Of a stretch of 64,000 nucleotides of DNA, positions 1 through 7,441 are shown piece after piece (position 1 is the stretch's first letter; each line of letters starts with the position of its first letter). Under the pieces are notes generated by a model. The model worked only from the letters and a program-made list of their open reading frames with translations, was not told the DNA's origin and did no database searches. This stretch comes from Terriglobia bacterium. GTDB lineage: Bacteria; Acidobacteriota; Terriglobia; Bryobacterales; Bryobacteraceae. The stretch spans positions 1 to 64,000 of the forward strand of contig JAJPHN010000015.1 of assembly GCA_021325235.1 (NCBI GenBank), given 5' to 3'. A program made the position numbers and the translations under genes.

Positions 1-1119
1 CGGCAGCATTACGACCGGGATCCGCGCTGGATTGCCAAGAAAGCCGAACTGCATCTAAAGAACAGCGGAATCGCGGATACGGCTTACTTCGGAGCGGAGG
101 CTGAGTTTTTCATTTTCGACAATATCCGCTTCGATCAGAACCAACACAGCGGTTTTTACTTTATCGATGCGGAGGAAGGACGCTGGAATTCGAGCCGGGA
201 GCAGAACAATCTCGGATACCGGCCTCGCTACAAGGAAGGGTATTTCCCGGTTCCGCCTACGGATCATTACCAGGATCTGCGCAGCGAGATGGTGGCGACC
301 ATGCTCGAGTGCGGGTTGACGATCGAGTGCCATCACCACGAAGTGGCGACGGGCGGCCAATGCGAGATCGACCAGAAATTCGACACGCTGGTGAAGTCGG
401 CCGACAACATGATGCTTTACAAGTACATCGTGCGGAATGTCGCCTACCAGTACGGCAAGACCGTGACGTTCATGCCGAAGCCGATTTTGGGCGACAACGG
501 CAGCGGGATGCACACGCACCAGAGCTTATGGAATGGCGGCAAGCCGCTGTTTGCAGGCGATAATTATGCCGGGCTCAGCCAGCTTGCACTCTGGTATATC
601 GGCGGGCTGCTGCGGCATGCGCGGGCACTTTCGGCGATTATTGCGCCGACCACGAACAGCTACAAACGGCTGGTGCCCGGATACGAGGCGCCGGTGAACC
701 TGGCGTATTCGCGGCGCAATCGTTCGGCGGCGTGCCGGATTCCGATGTATTCGAGCAGTCCGAAAGCCAAGCGGGTGGAATTTCGCCCGCCGGATCCGGC
801 GGCGAATCCGTACTTGGCATTCGCGGCGATGATGATGGCGGGGCTCGACGGGATTATCAACAAAATCGATCCGGGCGAGCCGCTCGACAAAGATATATAC
901 GATCTTTCGCCGGAAGAGATGAAGGCCGTGCCATCGATGCCGGGAACGCTGGATGAAGCGCTTACATGCCTGGAGGAAGACCACGAATTCCTGACCAAGG
1001 GTGACGTCTTTTCCGAAGAATTGATTGAGACGTTTATCGGTTATAAGCGGAAGGCGGAGGCGGAAGCTGTGCGGCTGCGTCCGCATCCGTATGAATTCGC
1101 GCTATATTATGATATCTAA
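1..1119 (+). CDS. glnA: Glutamine synthetase type I, 3' part (5' end outside window)
   Basis: Glutamine synthetase condenses glutamate and ammonia with ATP to make glutamine in the cytosol; type I enzymes are dodecamers. The frame is open from base 1, so the N-terminal beta-grasp part is missing and about 372 residues of the catalytic domain are present. Visible landmarks are [11 protein letters not shown] (metal-binding glutamate), [14 protein letters not shown] (ATP/metal site), [11 protein letters not shown] and the RVEFRPPDP metal-site block. The stretch [11 protein letters not shown] matches the region carrying the adenylylated tyrosine in the GSI-beta subgroup, so control by an adenylyltransferase is likely. 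The C-terminus [11 protein letters not shown] is typical of the family. The identification is secure; the true start cannot be seen. Confidence 0.96.
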   Translation, partial: RQHYDRDPRWIAKKAELHLKNSGIADTAYFGAEAEFFIFDNIRFDQNQHSGFYFIDAEEGRWNSSREQNNLGYRPRYKEGYFPVPPTDHYQDLRSEMVATMLECGLTIECHHHEVATGGQCEIDQKFDTLVKSADNMMLYKYIVRNVAYQYGKTVTFMPKPILGDNGSGMHTHQSLWNGGKPLFAGDNYAGLSQLALWYIGGLLRHARALSAIIAPTTNSYKRLVPGYEAPVNLAYSRRNRSAACRIPMYSSSPKAKRVEFRPPDPAANPYLAFAAMMMAGLDGIINKIDPGEPLDKDIYDLSPEEMKAVPSMPGTLDEALTCLEEDHEFLTKGDVFSEELIETFIGYKRKAEAEAVRLRPHPYEFALYYDI

Positions 1120-1121
1120 TA

Positions 1122-1143
1122 AAAAAGTTGGGCCGCCGGGCCC
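1122..1143 (-). terminator. Rho-independent terminator for pheA
   Basis: Read on the minus strand, a GC-only hairpin (GGGCC, loop CGGC, GGCCC) is followed by AACTTTTTTATT, the layout of an intrinsic terminator. It lies about 30 bp beyond the pheA stop and just past the end of the convergent glnA gene. The stem is short (5 bp) but entirely G-C. The A-run that forms the T-tract lies directly after the glnA stop codon. Confidence 0.6.
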
Positions 1144-1172
1144 CGACAGCCGGGTTCGAGGTTGAGCGGACG

Positions 1173-2015
1173 TTACGGAGTCGGATAATAACTGCCAAGG
1201 AGCTTGAGGAACTCTGTACATTCCTTCAGATTTGTTAGCGCATTCCTGACGATTTCATCCTCGGCGCTGCCGAGGAAATCGACGTAGAAGAAGTACTCCC
1301 AGGGCTTGCCGCGCAGCGGTCTCGACTCAATTTTGGTGAGGTTGAGGTCGCGTAAAGAAAAGCACGCCAGAGCGCGGAACAGGGCCCCCGATCGATTTAC
1401 CGTTGAAAACACGATCGAGGTTTTGGGTTCCCCTTGTGCGGGGCGCAGCAGACGCTTCTGTTTCGTCAGCAGAAAAAATCTGGTAAAGTTCTCGCGAATA
1501 TCCTCGATATTCTCTTTAAGGATCACTCCGCCGTAGGTCTCGGCCGCAATCCGCGAGGCGATCGCCGCGGTATCGCGAAACTGATTTTCAGCCAGTGCCT
1601 TCACGCTTCCGGCCGTGTCGTAGTAGGGGGCCGGCTGAATTCTTCGATGACGTTCGAAGAACTTCTTGCACTGGTTCAACGCTACCGGATGCGACAGCGC
1701 GCGCCGGATCTGGCGGAGCGAAACGCCGGGCAGGGCGATCAGCTGGTGCGAGATGCGAATGCTGGTCTCGCCTGCGATTACAAAGTTATAGTCCAGCAGA
1801 TTGTCATAATTCTCATGCACACTGCCGTGCAGCGTGTTCTCCATCGGAATCACGGCATATTCAGCCTCTGCTTTATCGAGCGCTTCAAATACCTCTTTGA
1901 AGGTGGGCCGCGGATGCAGTTTGATACTCTCGCCCAGCAGCTTCCGGGCGGCCGAATGGCTGAAAGCGCCCGGTTCGCCCTGGAAGGCGACGCGCGGCGG
2001 TGTGTTCGGGGGCAT
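1173..2015 (-). CDS. pheA: Prephenate dehydratase with ACT domain
   Basis: This enzyme converts prephenate to phenylpyruvate in phenylalanine synthesis. The 280 residues hold an N-terminal dehydratase domain (about 7-185) and a C-terminal ACT regulatory domain (about 198-275). FQGEPGAFSHSAA near the start, the PMENTLHGSV block and NIEDIRENFTRFFL, containing the catalytic Thr-Arg-Phe, are diagnostic. ESRPLRGKPWEYFFYVD is the ACT motif that binds phenylalanine for feedback inhibition. There is no chorismate mutase domain, so it is the monofunctional form. It converges on glnA and is divergent from the XRE regulator. Start is the ATG at 2015. Confidence 0.95.
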   Translation of the reverse strand: MPPNTPPRVAFQGEPGAFSHSAARKLLGESIKLHPRPTFKEVFEALDKAEAEYAVIPMENTLHGSVHENYDNLLDYNFVIAGETSIRISHQLIALPGVSLRQIRRALSHPVALNQCKKFFERHRRIQPAPYYDTAGSVKALAENQFRDTAAIASRIAAETYGGVILKENIEDIRENFTRFFLLTKQKRLLRPAQGEPKTSIVFSTVNRSGALFRALACFSLRDLNLTKIESRPLRGKPWEYFFYVDFLGSAEDEIVRNALTNLKECTEFLKLLGSYYPTP

Positions 2016-2147
2016 TAAAGGACCTTTCCCTAGCAGCTACGAACGTGCGCTAGCTTCCATTGGCACGTCATAGGCGTGACTTATCAATCGAATTGAGGCC
2101 GGATGACCCGCCCCTGGACTTCTCGCTCATGGTACACTGCCACGGGT

Positions 2148-2165
2148 TGTTCCGAATTCGGAACA
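2148..2165. promoter_or_regulatory. 18-bp perfect palindrome, likely operator of the adjacent XRE regulator
   Basis: TGTTCCGAATTCGGAACA is a perfect inverted repeat centred 21-22 bp before the ATG of the XRE/S24-like gene. A weak -10-like TACACT lies just upstream (2133-2138). A palindrome this close to the start of a phage-repressor-like gene suggests autoregulation. No binding data exist, so the assignment is inference. Confidence 0.55.
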
Positions 2166-2177
2166 GAAAACAGATAA

Positions 2178-2987
2178 ATGGTCGTTGCAAGCCCACAATG
2201 GAAGACGGAAGATCCGGGCCGGCGACTGCGGCGTATCCGGGAACAATTGCGGCTGCGCTATCGCGATGTGGAAGAGGCGAGCCAGCAGATTGCGCGAAAT
2301 CGAGGCAACCAGGAATTCAGCGTCGGTCTGAGCCGCTTGGCGGATATTGAAAATCGGGGGACGATTCCCTCCCTGTACCGGCTGTATTCACTGTGCGTGA
2401 TTTACGGTTTGAAATTCGAGATGGTGTTGACCTGGTTCGGCATCGATCTGAACGAACTGGCTCTGGATGCGGCGCGGCTTTCGCTTCGGCAGACGCGGGT
2501 AATTGATTTCACAGCGGTGGATTCGGTGCTGCCGGAAGCGCCAATTGAGTTCAGCCGGGACCTCGATTTAACCAAAACGATTTATCTGAATCCTCACATT
2601 CGGCGTTGGGGAAAGCTGCCGCTTTCTGTGCTGGGCGGCTTAAATCTGAAGAAATATCGCTACGCTTTCATCGGAGTGGACGACTGGTTTATGTATCCGC
2701 TTTTACCGCCGGGATCGTTCGTGCAGATCGACGAAACAGAGCGGCATCCGGCGGAAGATGCACCGACCCAGGAACATGAACGGCCAATTTATCTGCTCGA
2801 GCACCGGCAGGGATTTCGCTGCGGCTGGTGCACGGAAACCAGCGGCCATTTGATTGTGCAGCCGCATCCGGAATCGAATCTGCGGGCTGAACTATACCGC
2901 TATCCGGGAGAGGTTGACGTAATCGGGCGGGTGATCGCAGTGGCTAAGCGTCTGGATTTGGCGAAGCGACGCCATACACGTTCCTGA
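2178..2987 (+). CDS. XRE-family regulator with S24-like C-terminal domain
   Basis: The 269-residue protein has an N-terminal helix-turn-helix region (about 12-75, RLRRIREQLRLRYRDVEEAS followed by LSRLADIENRG) like XRE/Cro repressors. The C-terminal third (about 165-260) resembles the S24 LexA/CI fold: PLLPPGSFVQID, a strand containing RPIYLLEHRQG, and EVDVIGRVIAVAKRL. Where S24 proteases have Gly-Asp-Ser-Met, this protein reads DDWFMYP, so the catalytic serine seems absent and self-cleavage is unlikely. Regulatory role and ligand are unknown. The last 44 bp overlap the convergent hypothetical gene. The short 5' region with a perfect palindrome points to self-control. Confidence 0.75.
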   Translation: MVVASPQWKTEDPGRRLRRIREQLRLRYRDVEEASQQIARNRGNQEFSVGLSRLADIENRGTIPSLYRLYSLCVIYGLKFEMVLTWFGIDLNELALDAARLSLRQTRVIDFTAVDSVLPEAPIEFSRDLDLTKTIYLNPHIRRWGKLPLSVLGGLNLKKYRYAFIGVDDWFMYPLLPPGSFVQIDETERHPAEDAPTQEHERPIYLLEHRQGFRCGWCTETSGHLIVQPHPESNLRAELYRYPGEVDVIGRVIAVAKRLDLAKRRHTRS

Positions 2988-3402
2988 GGAGGCCGAGTAT
3001 GGCTTCAAAGTCGGAGGTGTGTTTCTCGCGCTCCGGTCCCTGGATGGAAGCGGGCACGAGATTCTTATAGGGCGTCAGGCGAAGCCAGGCATCGATGAGT
3101 TCGTAGCGATCTACCTGATCAATGCCGGAGATATAAAGTTCGATGTCGGCCTTTTTACGTTCCAGGGGATAGGCGATCCACTCGGTAAAGACCTGCTCAT
3201 GGATGCGGCGGAGGGTGCGGCTGGCATCGAGGGCCCCGGCGATGCTCCCAGTAGCGCCGAAGTGCTCATATCTGCCAGTATCGGGATTACGGAGACCAGC
3301 AAGGTAGACAAGGCGACCGTAAGCGGTATCAATCTGCGCAAGGTCGCGATGACACACTTCAGCGACTTGGTGCTGAGCGTCTGGCGCTTTTCGGATTAGC
3401 AT
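2944..3402 (-). CDS. Hypothetical protein, convergent with the XRE regulator
   Basis: About 152 residues from the ATG at 3402, preceded by ACGGAG as ribosome binding site. The sequence starts MLIRKAPDAQHQVAEV and is soluble, with a central HFGATGSIAGALDAS stretch and mostly helical character. No family is recognised. An upstream extension to 3471 is possible but has no better ribosome site. It ends inside the 3' end of the convergent XRE gene, so their transcripts overlap. The composition looks like a real protein rather than a shadow frame, but no function can be given. Confidence 0.6.
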   Translation of the reverse strand: MLIRKAPDAQHQVAEVCHRDLAQIDTAYGRLVYLAGLRNPDTGRYEHFGATGSIAGALDASRTLRRIHEQVFTEWIAYPLERKKADIELYISGIDQVDRYELIDAWLRLTPYKNLVPASIQGPEREKHTSDFEAILGLLRNVYGVASPNPDA

Positions 3403-3481
3403 CAACTCCGTTTTCCTTACTCTCACACAAATGGAGGTCGGGAGCAAGGGAATCGGTACTACTAGGACCATACGTTCCGTT

Positions 3482-3523
3482 GCCGGAAAACGTGGATAAT
3501 ACTGGCTTTTCCCCGTTTTCGGC
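3482..3523. promoter_or_regulatory. Imperfect hairpin upstream of the repeat-protein gene
   Basis: Arms GCCGGAAAACG (3482-3492) and CGTTTTCGGC (3514-3523) pair over ten positions with one bulged G and a 21-nt loop. It sits about 60 bp before the ATG of the secreted repeat protein and could be an operator, a leader structure or a terminator of earlier transcription. Confidence 0.3.
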
Positions 3524-3581
3524 CCATCTACCGTACAGTGTAGGAGTTGTCAGCTCCACTATTAAAAGTTTAAATCAACTT

Positions 3582-3890
3582 ATGAAAAACACAATACTCG
3601 CCTCCGTAATTGCTTGCACCATGTTTCTGGGTGTGAGTTCGACCAGTTTCGCCGCCTCCTTTGATATTCCCGCTCCGGGTAAGGGTAAAGGCGTCCCGAT
3701 GGCGTATGACATTCCCGCTCCGGGTAAAGGCAAAGGAGTTCCGATGGTCTTCGACATTCCAGCACCCGGGAAGGGCAAAGGTGTCCCGATGGCGTTTGAT
3801 ATTCCTGCGCCTGGACCCGGCCCCCATGTGCCGATGGCCTATGACATTCCGGCACCCGGAAATGGCCCTGGCGTTCCGATGTTGTACTAA
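3582..3890 (+). CDS. Secreted protein of five tandem 15-residue repeats
   Basis: From the ATG at 3582 the product has 102 residues: a signal peptide (lysine, then a hydrophobic core, ending SFA before ASF, residues 1-24) and then nothing but five copies of a 15-residue unit, ending Leu-Tyr. Repeats 1-3 read F/Y-DIPAPGKGKGVPM; repeat 4 has GPGPH and repeat 5 has GNGPG in the variable centre. The start at 3582 is chosen over an upstream one because it places the signal peptide at the N-terminus. No family is known to me. Proline, glycine and lysine dominate, so an extended or disordered extracellular chain or a multi-copy peptide precursor is possible. Two membrane-protein genes follow on the same strand. 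Confidence 0.7.
   Translation: MKNTILASVIACTMFLGVSSTSFAASFDIPAPGKGKGVPMAYDIPAPGKGKGVPMVFDIPAPGKGKGVPMAFDIPAPGPGPHVPMAYDIPAPGNGPGVPMLY
3657..3881 (+). repeat. Five tandem 45-bp coding repeats
   Basis: Units are 3657-3701, 3702-3746, 3747-3791, 3792-3836 and 3837-3881. Repeats 1 and 2 differ at many third codon positions (GAT/GAC, AAG/AAA, GGC/GGA, GTC/GTT) while coding the same DIPAPGKGKGVPM. The array is therefore old, and the peptide rather than the DNA has been conserved. Confidence 0.9.
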
Positions 3891-3968
3891 GAGCGCATTT
3901 CGCGCCCGGCTCCTTCTCTTTTGCTGCTGCCTGTAGTACTATCCGAAGGAACGCGGATACCTAATTAG

Positions 3969-4766
3969 ATGAACTGGACGCAAGTTGCGTCCGGGTTGAG
4001 CGAATTACTCAGCCTGGTGCTCGTTATCCGGCTATTTTCGATGCGGCTCCATTCCGCCTATCGGGTATTCTGTGTCTTCTTATTATTCGAGGTGCTCACG
4101 CAGAGCTTTGTCTTCATCGAACGGTATACTGCGTTGAACGAGCTGCTCGACTACCGTGTCACGTGGCTGGTGGTGCAGGTGATCTCCTGGGTGGTATCGA
4201 TCTGGATGGTGTATGCGCTGCTGCGGGCCATTATGGATAAGCTGCCTGGGATTCTTCGATTTTCACGGCGCGTCTTGAACGTGGCGCTGGTGCTGGCAGT
4301 GGCGGTCAGCGCTGTGAGTGGGGGGCCTGAGTACTGGGCATCGGGCGCGTCGAGCGCCAGTGCACGCCTGAATTACCTGGTGGGGGTGGGCCTGGTTCTT
4401 TCGCGCATGGTGGCGACCATCTGTGTGCTCACGTTGCTGGTGACTTTGCTTTTCATTCTGTGGTTTCCGGTGCGGATGCCGCGGAATCTGGCGATGTTCA
4501 GCGTCGGCTTTGCGGTGTATTTTTCGGCCAAAACCTTTTTGCTGCTATTCCACAATTTCTGGTCTCATCAGAACGCGACGCTGGTAACCGATATTGTGAC
4601 GCTGATACTCAGTGTGTGCCTGCTGTACTGGATTTTGTATCTAAATCCGAGCGGCGAGTTGGTACAGGTCACACTCGGGCACAGCTGGGGACGGGAGAAA
4701 CAGACCGGCCTGCTCAAGGACCTGGAGCACTTAAATGCGGTGCTGGGCCGGGCGGGGCGCGGCTAA
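3969..4766 (+). CDS. Multi-pass membrane protein, unknown function
   Basis: The 265 residues contain about six or seven hydrophobic helices, for example around 10-27, 35-52, 67-86, 100-120, 140-165, 175-195 and 205-225. A short polar tail rich in charged residues follows (GREKQTGLLKDLEHLNAVLG). There is no recognisable catalytic or transporter motif. It lies 78 bp after the repeat protein and 126 bp before another membrane-anchored protein on the same strand, so a shared role is possible but unproven. ATG start at 3969 without a clear ribosome site. Confidence 0.65.
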   Translation: MNWTQVASGLSELLSLVLVIRLFSMRLHSAYRVFCVFLLFEVLTQSFVFIERYTALNELLDYRVTWLVVQVISWVVSIWMVYALLRAIMDKLPGILRFSRRVLNVALVLAVAVSAVSGGPEYWASGASSASARLNYLVGVGLVLSRMVATICVLTLLVTLLFILWFPVRMPRNLAMFSVGFAVYFSAKTFLLLFHNFWSHQNATLVTDIVTLILSVCLLYWILYLNPSGELVQVTLGHSWGREKQTGLLKDLEHLNAVLGRAGRG

Positions 4767-4892
4767 TCCCCGCATTCCGATCAGAATGAGGCTATTTTGG
4801 CGCGAAATTTTACATCAGAAAACGAGCGAATGCGAGAAAAAGGCTTGAACATTCGTTTGGCTTCAGGTACTGTATAAGCTACGGAGAACTGC

Positions 4893-5423
4893 TTGACGTT
4901 GGCTCTAGTACTAACGCCGCTATTACTCGTAGGACTTTTGATTGCCCTGTTTGTACCCGTGCTGGTCAAACTGCTCCAGAAGTGCCGCGCACAAGACCTC
5001 AGCTCGGAATGGCTGGACAACTTCTCGGTTGCGTCGTACTACCCGATGGAAGGGCTCCTCAGCAACGAGGATTTCAGCTTCCTGAGCCGCCAGCCGGGTT
5101 TTGATCTCTCACTCTACCGCAAGCTGCGACGCGAGCGGCTGCACATCTTTAAACAGTATCTGAATCGCGCGATTGCCGACTTCCACCGGCTGGACACGAC
5201 CATCAAGCTCCTGGTGGCTTCGTCGCAGGAGGACTGCTCGGATATTGCATCGCGCCTGGTCGGACTGCGGCTGCGGTTTAGCATCGCTGTGCTGCAGGCC
5301 GAGATGAGCTACCGTCTGTGCCTGATTGGCTTCCAGTTTCTTGCCGTGCGGTCGCTGATCGGCCGTATGGAAGAGATGAACGTTCAGCTCAACGCTTTGC
5401 TGGCCGCGCGGGCAGCAGCCTAA
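4893..5423 (+). CDS. Single-span membrane-anchored helical protein
   Basis: Starts with TTG at 4893 behind ACGGAGA, a good ribosome site. The 176 residues have one N-terminal membrane helix (about 4-28, LVLTPLLLVGLLIALFVPVL) and a cytoplasmic, largely alpha-helical remainder (KLRRERLHIFKQYLNRAIAD and similar), without a catalytic motif. A possible promoter precedes it: TTGAAC at 4845-4850 and TACTGT at 4868-4873 with 17 bp between. Function unknown; the gene converges on the SprT-like gene. Confidence 0.6.
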   Translation: MTLALVLTPLLLVGLLIALFVPVLVKLLQKCRAQDLSSEWLDNFSVASYYPMEGLLSNEDFSFLSRQPGFDLSLYRKLRRERLHIFKQYLNRAIADFHRLDTTIKLLVASSQEDCSDIASRLVGLRLRFSIAVLQAEMSYRLCLIGFQFLAVRSLIGRMEEMNVQLNALLAARAAA

Positions 5424-5436
5424 GACTCTCAGCAGC

Positions 5437-5482
5437 ATTCCTGTCGGCCCGTTAGCAGGCGACCGTTCTGGCCGACAGGAAT
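5437..5482. terminator. Perfect 13-bp inverted repeat between convergent genes
   Basis: ATTCCTGTCGGCC (5437-5449) and GGCCGACAGGAAT (5470-5482) are exact reverse complements with a 20-nt loop. The right arm is also the last codons of the minus-strand SprT-like gene. Its place between two convergent stops suggests a bidirectional terminator, although no T-tract follows either arm. Confidence 0.5.
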
Positions 5483-6183
5483 CGCTTCAACTCGCGCTGT
5501 ACTTCTTCGAATCCTTCGAATTGCTTCTCAGCCAGTTTGAACTCACGGGTGTGCACGCAGCGGCGCGCTCCCCGATGCTCGGTGGGAAATCGCAGGTGGA
5601 GCATCTCGTGGAAGAGCACGTATTTCACGACGCGTTCGGGAGCGTGAGGCGAATCGAGCAACCGGCTCAGCACGATGGTGTGATGCGAGGGATCGTAATG
5701 GCCGAGGATGGTACGCGAGGGCCTCCGGCTCCAGCCGAGACGGGGCCTGGCCATGAGGCCGTAGAAGTAAGCAAAGTTCAGATCTTCAAATAGCTGGCAC
5801 AAGTCGTAGGTAGAACCCGCCGGATCGAGGACCAGCTTGCGTCCCCGGGTCTGCTGGACGGTATGGAGATGGCGCCGCACTTCGGGACGGTTGAGATAGC
5901 GGCGATAGCGGGCGAGCGAATTGCCGTCCGGCTGCCGCCGAAAGAGCTTGGAGATCAGGATGGAGGCGAGGGCCTCCTGAATCGGGGCGGGAGCATCGCG
6001 CAGAACGTCGCTGATGACGACGGTAAGAGTTCCATCCTCGAGCCGGATGCGGCTGTTGGCGTTGGCATACTTGCGAAACTCGACGCGCACTTCGGGCGGT
6101 GCGGTGCGGGGCTTTAAAGCGCGAAAAACACGCAAGTAAATCTGCTCTATCGATTCAAAGAAAAGAGCGCTCTCGACTTGCAT
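5452..6183 (-). CDS. SprT-like zinc metallopeptidase-domain protein
   Basis: 243 residues with the zinc motif in YVLFHEMLHLRFP (HEMLH, about residues 190-194). Before it are a conserved LFEDLNFAYFYGLMARPRLGW block and an LGHYDPSHHTIVLSRLLD strand, the layout of the SprT/Spartan-like domain. The N-terminal 100 residues are family-specific, and a C-terminal helix (FKLAEKQFEGFEEVQRELKRF) follows the histidine region. SprT-like domains are cytosolic zinc proteins; the substrate here is unknown. The gene is divergent from fabH, with about 90 bp between them. Confidence 0.75.
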   Translation of the reverse strand: MQVESALFFESIEQIYLRVFRALKPRTAPPEVRVEFRKYANANSRIRLEDGTLTVVISDVLRDAPAPIQEALASILISKLFRRQPDGNSLARYRRYLNRPEVRRHLHTVQQTRGRKLVLDPAGSTYDLCQLFEDLNFAYFYGLMARPRLGWSRRPSRTILGHYDPSHHTIVLSRLLDSPHAPERVVKYVLFHEMLHLRFPTEHRGARRCVHTREFKLAEKQFEGFEEVQRELKRFLSARTVAC

Positions 6184-6271
6184 TTTCCCCCAACTGTAAC
6201 ATGGTGATTCGGGTACATTCGCGCGCGGCGCAGGCGCGAAACACTCAAATCCCGGCCGAAGGAGTTCAGTT

Positions 6272-7261
6272 TTGCGGAGAGCCAGAATCAGCTCGCTTGG
6301 ATGCTACGTTCCGCCTGGTGTTCTGACGAACGACGATCTCTCGAAGATGGTCGAGACGAATGATCGATGGATTGTGGAACGCACCGGGATACGCGAGCGG
6401 CACATCGCGGAGGCCGGGATGGCAACTTCCGACATGGCGGTGAAGGCGGCGCAGGTAGCTCTGGAGCGGCGAGGGATCGGCGCGGGCGAGATCGATGCCA
6501 TTATCGTCTCGACCGTCACGCCCGATATGCAATTTCCCGCAACCGCATGCCTGGTGCAGGACCGGCTGGGAGCGGCCAAGGCCTGGGGATTCGATTTATC
6601 GGCTGCCTGCTCGGGCTTTTTGTATGGGTTAACGACGGCGGCACACCTGGTGGGCGGCGGAACCCATCGCTATGTACTGGTGATCGGCGCGGATACGATG
6701 TCGAGGATCATCGATTATCAGGACCGCGGGACCTGCGTGCTGTTTGGCGACGGCGCGGGCGTATTTCTGGTCGAGGCGGCAGATGACGGCGAGGACGCAG
6801 GATACATCGGGCACCTGAACCAGATTGACGGCTCGGGCGCGCCGTATCTCTGCATGCCGGCGGGCGGAAGCCGGAGGCCGGCCAGCGCGGAAACGGTGGC
6901 GAACCGGCTGCACTACGTCAAACAGGAAGGCAACCAGGTCTTCAAGTTCGCGGTACGGAAGATGCAGGAGGTCTCCGAGGAGCTGCTGGCGCGGCATGGA
7001 TTCAGCGGGTCGGATGTAAAGCTGCTGATTCCGCACCAGGCAAACCGGCGCATCATTACGGCGACGGCCGAGCGGCTGGGCCTGGCGCCGGAGCAGGTGA
7101 TCATCAATCTCGACAAGTATGGCAACACCACGGCGGCCACCATTCCGCTGGCCACGCGGGATGCCGTCTGCACGGGGAAGCTGAACAAGGGCGACCTGGT
7201 GCTGTTCGCGGCGGTAGGGGCGGGTTATACGGCTGGGGCGGTGCTGTGGCGCTGGGGGTGA
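6272..7261 (+). CDS. fabH: 3-oxoacyl-ACP synthase III (beta-ketoacyl-ACP synthase III)
   Basis: FabH starts fatty acid synthesis by condensing acetyl-CoA (or a branched acyl-CoA) with malonyl-ACP. The 329 residues carry the Cys-His-Asn triad: Cys113 in DLSAACSGFLYG, His255 in LLIPHQANRR and Asn285 in DKYGNTTAATIP. NDRWIVERTGIRERH near residue 30 is another family signature. The start is a TTG at 6272 with AAGGAG at 6259-6264, which decides the start. It stands alone, without plsX or fabD neighbours, so it may be an additional copy. Confidence 0.93.
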   Translation: MRRARISSLGCYVPPGVLTNDDLSKMVETNDRWIVERTGIRERHIAEAGMATSDMAVKAAQVALERRGIGAGEIDAIIVSTVTPDMQFPATACLVQDRLGAAKAWGFDLSAACSGFLYGLTTAAHLVGGGTHRYVLVIGADTMSRIIDYQDRGTCVLFGDGAGVFLVEAADDGEDAGYIGHLNQIDGSGAPYLCMPAGGSRRPASAETVANRLHYVKQEGNQVFKFAVRKMQEVSEELLARHGFSGSDVKLLIPHQANRRIITATAERLGLAPEQVIINLDKYGNTTAATIPLATRDAVCTGKLNKGDLVLFAAVGAGYTAGAVLWRWG

Positions 7262-7373
7262 GGGTTGCGCTGTTCGGGACGTTCTAAGTAAGGACGGCGA
7301 AAGAGCCAAAGAATACGCATTTCGCCGCATTTTTAAAGAGCGGAACGGTTTTGCTGAAATCTCGGGCGGATTG

Positions 7374-7402
7374 TTGACGAAGGTTGTTCCTTTCGCTATG
7401 CT
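7374..7402 (+). promoter_or_regulatory. Sigma-70-type promoter of the PEP-CTERM gene
   Basis: TTGACG (7374-7379) and TATGCT (7397-7402) are separated by exactly 17 bp, about 40 bp before the ATG at 7442. The expected 5' leader contains a small inverted repeat, GTCCGT (7404-7409) with ACGGAC (7423-7428), which could fold near the ribosome site. Confidence 0.6.
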
Positions 7403-7441
7403 TGTCCGTAATTTAAAGGACGACGGACAAATATCAATTTC

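Noticed and set aside
3657-3881. CRISPR array or intergenic repeat
   Set aside because: The units are adjacent without spacers, in frame, and vary at synonymous sites; this is a coding repeat.
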